A DNA stretch of 64,000 nt from Streptococcus pyogenes (lineage in GTDB: Bacteria > Bacillota > Bacilli > Lactobacillales > Streptococcaceae): contig NZ_LN831034.1 of the NCBI RefSeq assembly GCF_002055535.1, positions 1,302,001 through 1,366,000 on the forward strand, written 5' to 3'. The notes beneath the pieces are model-generated. The model saw only the letters and a list, made by a program, of their open reading frames with translations, did not search any database and was not told the origin of the DNA. A program made the translations under genes and the position numbers. Shown here piece after piece: positions 46,881 to 55,371 of the stretch (the stretch's first letter is position 1; every line of letters starts with the position of its first letter).

Positions 46881-48323
46881 TCAATCACTGAGGTGAGAAG
46901 CAGAGCCTCCAAACTCCTCCATTACTTCTAATGAAATCAAGCGGTTATGAGTAGCTACTTTTTTAAACCAATAAGCTGAAGCTTTAGGTCGTCGCACTTG
47001 GGTATGGATATTATTTTCCACAAGGCCATAGCGGTTTTTGTAGGCATTGAGCCAAGACCAGCCATCAATTGGTGTCCATACATGGTAACCAAAACAATTC
47101 GAGCCTGCTTCTATTCCTTTGTGGAGATAGGTTAAATGTTCTTTCAAAAATTGGATGCGATAATCATCTTGAATCTGACCAGTTTCATCACGGTAACGGT
47201 CTTCTCCTGAAATCCCTACACCATTTTCAGATAAGAACCAAGGAATATTGTCGTAATGGTCTCGCATCTTGATGGCAATATCATAGACAGCCTCAGGATA
47301 GATCTCCCACCCCTTATCCACGTTCATGCGGCGGCCAGGCATCAGGTAGGGATCATAATACCATTCAGGACTCCAAGATGGGCTAATCACTGGAATGGCA
47401 TCAGGAGCCTTCACGCGCTTAGGGTGGTAAAAATTCAATCCCAAATAATCCACTCTATTCTCAGCAATAAGAGCCAACTCTTCTGGCGTTGATTGCCACA
47501 AAACCCCATCTTTTTTCAATACCGCAACCAATTCTTCTGGGAATTTCCCATGAACAGCAGCTTCCATAAACAAGTCATTGTTCCAAAGTTCTGCAAAATG
47601 CGCAGCAGCCATATCCGCTTCTGATTGACTAGCTGGGTAGGCTGGCGTCAGATTGAGAATGGTTCCAATACGCCCATCACTAAGTTCTGCTGGACCTCGC
47701 CTGTAAGCTTGAATAACCTTGGCTGTGGCTAGGGCTAGATTATAGGCGACCTGGACTGCTTTTTTCCCATCCACGATAGCAGGGTAATGAAATTGCATTA
47801 AATAAGAGCCTTCCACAACGACCATAGGTTCATTGTGGACAAACCAATCCTTAACCCGATCACCAAACTGCTCAAAACAAACCTTGCTAAAGGCGACAAA
47901 TAAGTCCACAACATGCTTTGATTCCCAGCCACCATAGGCTTGATAGAGGGCAATTGGCAGGTCAAAATGATGCAAATTAATAACAGGACGAATACCATTG
48001 GCCAAGCAAGCATCAATCACTCGATTATAATAGGCAAGGCCATCAGGATTAATCGTCGCTTGCTCAAAGTCATCAATCAAACGTGTCCACTGAATGGAGG
48101 TACGGTAAGAATTGTGACCTAGTGAAGCTAACAAGGTCAAATCAGATTCAATCTGATGATAGGCATCCGAAGCCGTATCAGGTCCCACGTAATCGTAAAA
48201 CAAGTCAGGCTCCTCTTCATACCAATAATCAAAGAGATTGCGGTGCTGCTTAGCAAAACGCCCCTCACTTTGAGGGCCTGAGGTGGCTCCTCCCCACCAA
48301 AACTCTTTTGGAAATGCTAACAT
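46881..48323 (-). CDS. GH1 beta-glucosidase/6-phospho-beta-glycosidase-type enzyme
   Basis: A 480-residue glycoside hydrolase family 1 enzyme. FPKEFWWGGATSGPQSEG near the N-terminus; SYRTSIQWTRLI near residue 88; acid/base Glu in DWFVHNEPMVVVEGS near residue 165; nucleophile Glu in WFLSENGVGISGEDRYRD near residue 365; and a C-terminal DGWSWLNAYKNRYGLV. The last motif only partly fits the phosphate-binding signature of 6-phospho enzymes, so the substrate form is uncertain. It follows GH84 by 23 nt and is last in the regulator-GH84-GH1 unit. Confidence 0.88.
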   Translation of the reverse strand: MLAFPKEFWWGGATSGPQSEGRFAKQHRNLFDYWYEEEPDLFYDYVGPDTASDAYHQIESDLTLLASLGHNSYRTSIQWTRLIDDFEQATINPDGLAYYNRVIDACLANGIRPVINLHHFDLPIALYQAYGGWESKHVVDLFVAFSKVCFEQFGDRVKDWFVHNEPMVVVEGSYLMQFHYPAIVDGKKAVQVAYNLALATAKVIQAYRRGPAELSDGRIGTILNLTPAYPASQSEADMAAAHFAELWNNDLFMEAAVHGKFPEELVAVLKKDGVLWQSTPEELALIAENRVDYLGLNFYHPKRVKAPDAIPVISPSWSPEWYYDPYLMPGRRMNVDKGWEIYPEAVYDIAIKMRDHYDNIPWFLSENGVGISGEDRYRDETGQIQDDYRIQFLKEHLTYLHKGIEAGSNCFGYHVWTPIDGWSWLNAYKNRYGLVENNIHTQVRRPKASAYWFKKVATHNRLISLEVMEEFGGSASHLSD

Positions 48324-48346
48324 ATCATTCCTTTCTAGCTCGTATG

Positions 48347-50041
48347 CTAAGCATAGTCTTCCGGTCTTGCTTGGGTAACTTGACCTTGATTAGCTGTTAG
48401 TTTATCTTGCTGTTGATAGTAGATGCGATAGTAACGACTTGGAATGTCACTTCCAATACGGTGTTTATCTTCTTGTAAGTCAGCATAGAGTGTTTCCAAC
48501 TGAGGCTCCTGATTTAACATAGCCTGCCAAAAATCTTGGTCTTTGGCCACCCGTTCAAACCAAGGAGCAATAGCTTGTTGAAACGCTGGCTTATCTAGCT
48601 TTCTCAACGTATTGACACGTTCGACCAATTCAGCTACCCAAGCTGATAACGTTGATACATCCTTAGCCAGGAGAGCTTCTTCCACTTCAAAAGGAAGGTC
48701 CCTGTGCAGATGACGATTGCCATTATGCCAAGCAAATGCCTGTAAAGCTAAGGCTAATTCAGTATCTTCTGTATAGTCTGTTAAGGTTTCTAGCCAAGAA
48801 TGACTAGGCTGATAACGGTTAGCATCCCACAGATAATGGCTCATATCTGTCAAGGTAAGCTTAGATAATTCCCAACTAATCATAGGGTTAGAAACAATCC
48901 CCTTGACCTGATAGTCTGGCTGGCATAAAAATGGCGAGCGATTGGCAAAAGGGGTTAAAAAGAGACGTTCTGGATCTTTTTGATAATCATTAACAGGAAT
49001 ATTGTCCCAAATAATGATAGGCCGTTGATATACTGCTGCCATAGTTTCAATATCTGCTTGCGAGATTTGACTCGCTAGCGTGCTTGGGCCTGTCCAGAAA
49101 AAGGCGACTTCTTTAGGAATCCTTTCTGACAGCTCTTGCAAATAGATAGAATCATGGTGGTTGTCGTATTCTGTCGGACAGATCACCAATTCTGGCGCCG
49201 CATGTTGTTGGTTTAAAAAGTGATGAACCTCAGTTGCCAAGTGGGCCTGGGCATAGGCAGTCTTTTTGAATCGTCTCTCAACAGCATCTACAATTTGGTA
49301 GTCAATATCATCCAGCAAAAGCCCAAAATGACAAACACCTAACGCTAGAAGTTGTTGCAATTTTTGATAGAGCAACTGATAGTCAGCTTCCTTGGTATAA
49401 TCAAAATCAAGCCCCGGACTAATCATATACCAAAAATCAAGCCCTTCTTCCTTGGCTACTGCAAGTAGCTCTTTGAAATAAGTCACCCAATCCTCAGGAT
49501 AAAGATCGCGCCACAGTTTTCGTTGGTAATCATCATCTTTAGGAGCATACATGTAAGTATTCATCCTTTTATTTCCAATAAAACGCAGGCAATCTAACCG
49601 CTCTTCTCGTGTCCACGGTGTTCCGTAAAAGCCTTCAATTATCCCCCGCATAGCAAAAGAAGGGCTGTGCTTGACAGAAACAATGGGCAAATAAAGTTTA
49701 TCCCCTTTGAAGGTCATGACTTTAAGCAAAGCTTCTTGGGCGTAACGAAAACCTCTAAGGTTTTGGCTTTCAATAATGATTTCCTTATCTTCTGAAATCT
49801 TCAGGGTAAAGGCATCCTTAGCCAGCTGACGGTTAAAAAAGTGTTTCATCGTCACCTCTGCTTGGCCTTCTTCAATCCACTGAAAATACTTTGACGTTGC
49901 CAATTCTGCCAGCAGGGCTTTTTGATTTTCAAAGCGGAAAAAACGGCCAATAAATCGGCAAGTCAATGGCGTGTCAAAGACAAGATAGTCTCCTCTTGTC
50001 ATGACTTCTTGATAATCCTTTAAGGCGTGATAAATGGTCAT
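48347..50041 (-). CDS. GH84 beta-N-acetylglucosaminidase (O-GlcNAcase-like)
   Basis: A 564-residue GH84 enzyme. MRGIIEGFYGTPWTREERLDCLRFIGNKRMNTYMYAPKDDDYQRKLWR spans residues ~133-180 (seen as RGIIEGFYGTPW and YMYAPKDDDYQRKLWRDLYP), and the paired catalytic Asp residues lie in FGLLLDDIDYQ near residue 244. No signal peptide or wall anchor is seen, so it is cytosolic. The family member of group A streptococcus was first called a hyaluronidase but was later shown to be a beta-N-acetylglucosaminidase (established knowledge). It likely removes GlcNAc after beta-galactose is trimmed. Confidence 0.93.
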   Translation of the reverse strand: MTIYHALKDYQEVMTRGDYLVFDTPLTCRFIGRFFRFENQKALLAELATSKYFQWIEEGQAEVTMKHFFNRQLAKDAFTLKISEDKEIIIESQNLRGFRYAQEALLKVMTFKGDKLYLPIVSVKHSPSFAMRGIIEGFYGTPWTREERLDCLRFIGNKRMNTYMYAPKDDDYQRKLWRDLYPEDWVTYFKELLAVAKEEGLDFWYMISPGLDFDYTKEADYQLLYQKLQQLLALGVCHFGLLLDDIDYQIVDAVERRFKKTAYAQAHLATEVHHFLNQQHAAPELVICPTEYDNHHDSIYLQELSERIPKEVAFFWTGPSTLASQISQADIETMAAVYQRPIIIWDNIPVNDYQKDPERLFLTPFANRSPFLCQPDYQVKGIVSNPMISWELSKLTLTDMSHYLWDANRYQPSHSWLETLTDYTEDTELALALQAFAWHNGNRHLHRDLPFEVEEALLAKDVSTLSAWVAELVERVNTLRKLDKPAFQQAIAPWFERVAKDQDFWQAMLNQEPQLETLYADLQEDKHRIGSDIPSRYYRIYYQQQDKLTANQGQVTQARPEDYA

Positions 50042-50091
50042 TTCTGGTCTCCTTTACCTGAGCTAACCAGCTCATGCTAGTAACGTCTTTT

Positions 50092-51132
50092 TTAGTGACT
50101 ACTTTCTCTGATAAATACTTGAACAGGTAACTGGCAAGACACCACTGCTTGGTCTGGCTCATGAATAATCTGCAACAAGACTTTAGCTGCTTCTTGCCCC
50201 ATTTGGTAAAAATCTTGAGCTGCTGTGCTTAATTTGGGACTCAACAAACGGGAGGCTTGACTATTATCAAAGCCTACAATAGCGACTTGATCAGGAATAG
50301 ATAAGCCTACCTGTGTGATTTTTTGAATCAGCTGAATAGCCAACCAATCGTTTTCCACGACAAGCCCCCTTTTAGTGGCTGTCGTCTCCGATAAGGTTTT
50401 CACCAAACGGTCCAAATAAGCATCTGTTGTTTCAGTCTCTGTCTTAGGAAAATAATGGGATTTTAGAGACGATTCTGCCATTGCCGCTAAGTAACCCAAA
50501 TAACGGTCTCTAACGGATGATACTTCTCCAAAAGAGCCTGTTGCCACAAAACTAATCTGGTCACAGCCTTGCTCAATCAAGTGCTGAGTCAATTGACAGG
50601 CACCGCCTTTATTATCCGCTACAACAGACGGAAACTGAAAAAGATCTAGAGATTTATCCAACAAGACTAGAGGAATGTGATGATGGTCGCAGTAAAACAG
50701 GAAATCAATACTGTGATTGACATCTTCAGGATAATAAATAATCCCAGCATAGTCTGACAGGGTGTCTAACCTTACTGTACTGGCCAATTGAACCATGAGA
50801 CGGTAACCTGTTTCAGCAATGGAGGTCATAATTCCCTTAGCATAATCTCCCAATTCATAATCAGAAGCAAAAGGAAGAATCAACAATAAATCCTTATTCG
50901 CTTCAGGGGACGTCACTTGCTTTTTAGCTACGAAGCTTCCTTTCCCACGACTTCTCGTAATCAAGCCTTCTTGCTCCAGTTCTACAAGCGCTCGCTTAGA
51001 AGTGATACGGCTAACCGAGAACTGTTCTGACAATTCTTTTTCAGTAGGTAGGCGGTCACCAATTTGCAAACGACCTGATGCTATCTGCTCTTTAATGAAA
51101 TGATATATCTTTTTGTATAATAATTTTGTCAT
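50092..51132 (-). CDS. GntR-type regulator with LacI-like sugar-binding domain
   Basis: A 346-residue regulator: N-terminal GntR winged helix (residues 1-70, RLPTEKELSEQFSVSRITSKRALVELEQEGLITRSRGKGSFV) and a periplasmic-binding-protein/LacI-like effector domain (about 80-345: VAIVGFDNSQASRLLSPKLSTAAQDFYQMG near residue 285). It resembles AraR-like regulators. It diverges from GH125-GH38 and leads GH84-GH1, so it probably represses both arms and is released by a mannose- or GlcNAc-containing ligand. A palindromic candidate operator lies in the divergent gap. Confidence 0.92.
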   Translation of the reverse strand: MTKLLYKKIYHFIKEQIASGRLQIGDRLPTEKELSEQFSVSRITSKRALVELEQEGLITRSRGKGSFVAKKQVTSPEANKDLLLILPFASDYELGDYAKGIMTSIAETGYRLMVQLASTVRLDTLSDYAGIIYYPEDVNHSIDFLFYCDHHHIPLVLLDKSLDLFQFPSVVADNKGGACQLTQHLIEQGCDQISFVATGSFGEVSSVRDRYLGYLAAMAESSLKSHYFPKTETETTDAYLDRLVKTLSETTATKRGLVVENDWLAIQLIQKITQVGLSIPDQVAIVGFDNSQASRLLSPKLSTAAQDFYQMGQEAAKVLLQIIHEPDQAVVSCQLPVQVFIRESSH

Positions 51133-51194
51133 TCTTTACTCCTGTTATCAGTATAACATGTCAAAAAAGAGTTGTAAACCTTTTCAAAAACCTA

Positions 51195-51224
51195 TAGACA
51201 AAGTTTAACTTATCATTTATAATG
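51195..51224 (+). promoter_or_regulatory. Promoter of GH125-GH38, with overlapping inverted repeat
   Basis: -35 TAGACA (51195-51200), 18-bp spacing by direct count to -10 TATAAT (51218-51223 or so); the -10 lies within TCATT-TAT-AATGA (51213-51225), a small inverted repeat that could serve as an operator. Good position for repression by the divergent GntR-type protein. Confidence 0.6.
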
Positions 51225-51235
51225 AAACCGAAGAT

Positions 51236-51251
51236 AAATGATATATCATTT
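51236..51251. promoter_or_regulatory. Palindromic candidate operator upstream of GH125
   Basis: A perfect 16-bp palindrome AAATGATATATCATTT between the promoter and the ribosome site of GH125. It contains the same TCATT/AATGA units as the inverted repeat over the -10 box. GntR-family proteins bind such symmetric AT-rich sites. Confidence 0.6.
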
Positions 51252-51264
51252 TGGAGGATATGAC

Positions 51265-52551
51265 ATGACACGACCAATCCCAACTAGCGTCAGCCAATTT
51301 ATGGCCAAGGTGGAAAGCCTTTGTGGAGACCAACACCCTGATTGGGCTCTTAATTTCAAAACCAGCTTTACCAATACCTTAGAGACAACCCTAAAAACCT
51401 ACGAAGATGGCACTAGCTTTCTTTTAACTGGCGATATTCCTGCCATGTGGTTACGTGATTCCACTGCGCAAATGAAACCTTACCTCTTCCTCGCCAAGGA
51501 AGATGAAGAAATTAGAAAGATTATTGCCGGTCTGGTCAAACGCCAATTCCGCTACATTTGTATCGATCCCTATGCCAATGCCTTCAACGAAGAAGCTAAC
51601 GAAAAAGGACACCAAACAGATCATACCCAAATGAACCCTTGGATTTGGGAACGCAAATATGAGATTGATTGCCTTTGCTACCCTATTCAACTGGCTTATC
51701 TGCTCTATCGTGAAACAGGAAGCACCGATCAGTTTAATGACGATTTTCATCGTGGGGTAGAACTCATTCTTGACCTATGGACAGTTGAGCAAGACCACGC
51801 CCAGTCCCCTTACTTGTTTGAACGCGATACTTGGCGCAAAGAAGATACCCTAACACATGCTGGAAAAGGAAGTCCTGTCGCACCAACAGGGATGACCTGG
51901 TCAGGCTTTAGACCAAGTGATGATGCTTGTCAATATGGTTACCTCATTCCTTCAAATATGTTTGCAGTGGTTGTGCTTTCCTATCTAGAAGATTTATATA
52001 ACAACCTTTTTCACAATGAACCAGTAGCTACTCGTGCCAAGCAGCTGAAAGAAGCTATTCAATCGGGTATTGCAGACCATGCCCTTGTTCAAAACAGCAA
52101 GGGAGAAACCATTTACGCTTATGAAGTGGATGGTCTGGGACAGTTTTCCATCATGGATGATGCTAATATTCCAAGCCTCCTTGCTGCACCTTACCTTGGT
52201 TTTTGCACTAAAGATGACCCTATCTATCTGGCAACGCGCCGCACCATTCTCAGCCAAGAAAACCCTTATTATTATCAGGGAAATGCAGCAGCAGGCATCG
52301 GTTCTTCCCATACACCAGAAAATTATATCTGGCATATCGCCCTTGCCTTACAAGGATTGACCGCTCTTGACCAAGACAGTAAAAAAGAGATGCTTGATTT
52401 GCTTGTGGCAACAGATGCTGGTACCCACTTAATGCACGAGGGTTTCGATGTCAATGATCCTTATCAATACACTCGTGAGTGGTTCTCTTGGGCTAACATG
52501 ATGTTCTGTGAACTACTTCTTGACTATCTGGGCTTTAGTATTGCTCCTTAG
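51265..52551 (+). CDS. GH125 exo-alpha-1,6-mannosidase
   Basis: A 428-residue GH125 enzyme. Motifs as recalled for the family: TGDIPAMWLRDSTAQMKPYL near residue 54, AFNEEANEKGHQTD near residue 105, MTWSGFRPSDDACQYGYLIPSNMFAVV near residue 212 and HEGFDVNDPYQYTREWFSWANMMFCEL near the C-terminus. GH125 removes alpha-1,6-mannose, complementing GH38. The frame is open to 51238, but ATG 51265 has a TTGGAGG site; the earlier ATG lies within the palindrome. No signal peptide, so cytosolic. It precedes GH38 by 14 nt. Confidence 0.93.
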   Translation: MTRPIPTSVSQFMAKVESLCGDQHPDWALNFKTSFTNTLETTLKTYEDGTSFLLTGDIPAMWLRDSTAQMKPYLFLAKEDEEIRKIIAGLVKRQFRYICIDPYANAFNEEANEKGHQTDHTQMNPWIWERKYEIDCLCYPIQLAYLLYRETGSTDQFNDDFHRGVELILDLWTVEQDHAQSPYLFERDTWRKEDTLTHAGKGSPVAPTGMTWSGFRPSDDACQYGYLIPSNMFAVVVLSYLEDLYNNLFHNEPVATRAKQLKEAIQSGIADHALVQNSKGETIYAYEVDGLGQFSIMDDANIPSLLAAPYLGFCTKDDPIYLATRRTILSQENPYYYQGNAAAGIGSSHTPENYIWHIALALQGLTALDQDSKKEMLDLLVATDAGTHLMHEGFDVNDPYQYTREWFSWANMMFCELLLDYLGFSIAP

Positions 52552-52565
52552 AAAGTGAGGCCACT

Positions 52566-55271
52566 ATGGCAACTAAAAAAGTACATATTATTTCACACAG
52601 TCACTGGGATCGCGAGTGGTACATGGCTTACGAACAACACCACATGCGTCTGATTAACTTAATAGATGACCTGTTAGAAGTTTTTCAAACGGATCCTGAT
52701 TTTCATAGTTTTCATTTGGATGGGCAAACCATTATCCTAGATGATTATTTAAAAGTACGCCCCGAACGAGAACCTGAGATTAGACAAGCCATTGCTTCGG
52801 GAAAACTCCGTATCGGACCTTTCTATATCTTACAGGACGATTTTTTGACCAGCAGTGAATCCAATGTGCGCAATATGCTGATTGGTAAGGAAGATTGTGA
52901 CAGATGGGGCGCTAGTGTGCCACTTGGTTATTTTCCTGATACCTTTGGAAATATGGGACAAACACCACAGCTGATGTTAAAAGCCGGCCTACAAGCTGCT
53001 GCCTTTGGTCGTGGCATTCGTCCAACTGGATTTAACAATCAGGTGGATACCAGTGAAAAATACAGCTCCCAATTCTCTGAAATCAGTTGGCAAGGCCCAG
53101 ATAACAGTCGTATTCTTGGACTCCTCTTCGCCAACTGGTACAGCAATGGCAATGAGATCCCGACAACAGAAGCTGAGGCGCGTCTTTTTTGGGATAAAAA
53201 ACTTGCTGATGCCGAACGCTTCGCCTCAACCAAGCACCTTCTGATGATGAACGGGTGTGATCATCAACCCGTACAACTTGATGTCACCAAGGCAATCGCC
53301 TTAGCCAACCAACTCTATCCTGACTACGAATTTGTGCATTCCTGCTTTGAAGATTACTTGGCTGATCTCGCAGATGATTTACCAGAGAACCTTTCAACCG
53401 TCCAAGGAGAGATTACCAGTCAAGAAACCGATGGCTGGTATACCCTAGCTAACACGGCTTCTGCTCGTATTTACCTCAAACAGGCTAATACCAGAGTCTC
53501 TCGCCAACTCGAAAACATCACCGAACCCTTAGCAGCAATGGCTTATGAGGTAACAAGTACCTACCCTCACGACCAACTGCGTTACGCTTGGAAAACCCTC
53601 ATGCAAAATCACCCTCATGATTCTATCTGTGGTTGTAGTGTTGATAGCGTTCATCGGGAAATGATGACGCGCTTTGAAAAAGCCTATGAAGTCGGACACT
53701 ATTTAGCAAAAGAAGCTGCTAAGCAAATTGCTGACGCCATTGATACCAGGGATTTTCCAATGGATAGCCAACCCTTCGTCTTATTTAATACCAGCGGCCA
53801 TTCCAAAACAAGTGTTGCTGAGCTCAGCCTGACCTGGAAAAAATATCATTTTGGCCAACGCTTTCCTAAAGAGGTTTACCAAGAAGCTCAAGAATATTTG
53901 GCAAGACTCTCCCAATCTTTCCAAATTATTGACACTAGTGGACAAGTGAGACCCGAAGCAGAAATTTTAGGCACAAGCATCGCTTTTGACTACGATTTGC
54001 CCAAGAGATCCTTCCGCGAACCTTATTTCGCCATCAAAGTGAGATTACGGCTACCAATAACTCTCCCAGCCATGTCTTGGAAAACCTTAGCATTAAAGCT
54101 AGGAAATGAAACAACTCCTTCAGAAACCGTTTCCCTCTACGATGACAGTAATCAGTGCCTTGAAAATGGGTTTCTAAAAGTTATGATACAAACCGATGGT
54201 CGTCTAACCATCACCGATAAACAATCTGGACTAATCTATCAAGACCTGTTGCGGTTTGAAGATTGTGGCGATATTGGAAATGAATATATTTCTCGCCAGC
54301 CAAATCATGACCAACCTTTCTATGCGGATCAAGGGACCATCAAGCTTAACATCATTAGCAACACCGCTCAAGTTGCTGAACTTGAAATCCAGCAAACCTT
54401 TGCCATTCCTATCTCCGCAGATAAGCTCTTACAGGCTGAGATGGAGGCTGTCATTGACATCACAGAACGCCAAGCAAGACGTTCACAAGAAAAGGCTGAG
54501 CTAACCTTAACAACCCTTATCCGCATGGAGAAAAATAATCCTCGCCTCCAATTCACCACACGTTTTGATAACCAAATGACTAATCATCGCTTGCGCGTCC
54601 TATTCCCAACGCACCTTAAAACAGACCATCATCTAGCTGACAGTATTTTTGAAACTGTCAAACGTCCAAATCATCCAGATGCCACCTTTTGGAAGAATCC
54701 AAGTAACCCACAGCACCAAGAATGCTTTGTGAGTCTCTTTGATGGTGAAAATGGAGTCACTATTGGTAACTATGGCCTCAACGAATATGAGATCTTACCA
54801 GATACCAACACCATTGCCATCACTCTCTTACGTTCTGTTGGCGAAATGGGCGACTGGGGTTACTTCCCAACACCTGAAGCCCAGTGTCTTGGCAAACACA
54901 GCCTTTCTTATAGTTTTGAAAGCATCACTAAGCAAACACAATTTGCCAGCTACTGGCGAGCTCAAGAAGGCCAAGTCCCTGTTATTACCACACAAACAAA
55001 CCAACACGAGGGAACATTAGCCGCAGAATATAGCTATTTGACGGGTACAAACGACCAAGTTGCCCTCACAGCTTTCAAACGTCGCTTAGCAGACAATGCC
55101 CTTATCACGCGCAGCTATAATCTCTCAAACGATAAAACTTGTGACTTTAGCCTAAGCCTGCCAAACTACAATGCCAAGGTCACTAATTTGTTAGAAAAAG
55201 ACAGCAAGCAAAGCACACCCAGCCAACTTGGCAAAGCGGAAATTTTAACTCTAGCTTGGAAGAAACAATAA
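52566..55271 (+). CDS. GH38 alpha-mannosidase
   Basis: A 901-residue GH38 enzyme. The zinc-site HSHWDREWY motif is at residues ~11-19; the nucleophile Asp lies in LGYFPDTFGNMGQTPQL near residue 127; HPHDSICGCSVDSVHREM near residue 352 holds another zinc ligand. The C-terminal half is beta-sandwich. The group A homologue has been reported to act on alpha-1,3-mannose (established knowledge). No secretion signal. With GH125 it would strip mannose from imported N-glycan pieces. A strong terminator follows. Confidence 0.95.
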   Translation: MATKKVHIISHSHWDREWYMAYEQHHMRLINLIDDLLEVFQTDPDFHSFHLDGQTIILDDYLKVRPEREPEIRQAIASGKLRIGPFYILQDDFLTSSESNVRNMLIGKEDCDRWGASVPLGYFPDTFGNMGQTPQLMLKAGLQAAAFGRGIRPTGFNNQVDTSEKYSSQFSEISWQGPDNSRILGLLFANWYSNGNEIPTTEAEARLFWDKKLADAERFASTKHLLMMNGCDHQPVQLDVTKAIALANQLYPDYEFVHSCFEDYLADLADDLPENLSTVQGEITSQETDGWYTLANTASARIYLKQANTRVSRQLENITEPLAAMAYEVTSTYPHDQLRYAWKTLMQNHPHDSICGCSVDSVHREMMTRFEKAYEVGHYLAKEAAKQIADAIDTRDFPMDSQPFVLFNTSGHSKTSVAELSLTWKKYHFGQRFPKEVYQEAQEYLARLSQSFQIIDTSGQVRPEAEILGTSIAFDYDLPKRSFREPYFAIKVRLRLPITLPAMSWKTLALKLGNETTPSETVSLYDDSNQCLENGFLKVMIQTDGRLTITDKQSGLIYQDLLRFEDCGDIGNEYISRQPNHDQPFYADQGTIKLNIISNTAQVAELEIQQTFAIPISADKLLQAEMEAVIDITERQARRSQEKAELTLTTLIRMEKNNPRLQFTTRFDNQMTNHRLRVLFPTHLKTDHHLADSIFETVKRPNHPDATFWKNPSNPQHQECFVSLFDGENGVTIGNYGLNEYEILPDTNTIAITLLRSVGEMGDWGYFPTPEAQCLGKHSLSYSFESITKQTQFASYWRAQEGQVPVITTQTNQHEGTLAAEYSYLTGTNDQVALTAFKRRLADNALITRSYNLSNDKTCDFSLSLPNYNAKVTNLLEKDSKQSTPSQLGKAEILTLAWKKQ

Positions 55272-55304
55272 ACTATTATCATTAGTAATAGATTAACATA
55301 TTCA

Positions 55305-55340
55305 AAAAGAGTCTGGGACTATTGTCTCAGACTCTTAAGT
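55305..55340. terminator. Bidirectional terminator between GH38 and the kinase-like gene
   Basis: A 13-bp stem (AAGAGTCTGGGAC with GTCTCAGACTCTT, one mismatch) with A/T-rich flanks, between convergent genes. Confidence 0.85.
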
Positions 55341-55371
55341 TGATTTTGAGTGATTATTCATACCTTTAACA

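Noticed and set aside
48347-50041. Calling the GH84 gene a hyaluronidase
   Set aside because: Older annotation; the family is beta-N-acetylglucosaminidase and the group A enzyme was shown not to cleave hyaluronan. The catalytic Asp pair fits GH84.
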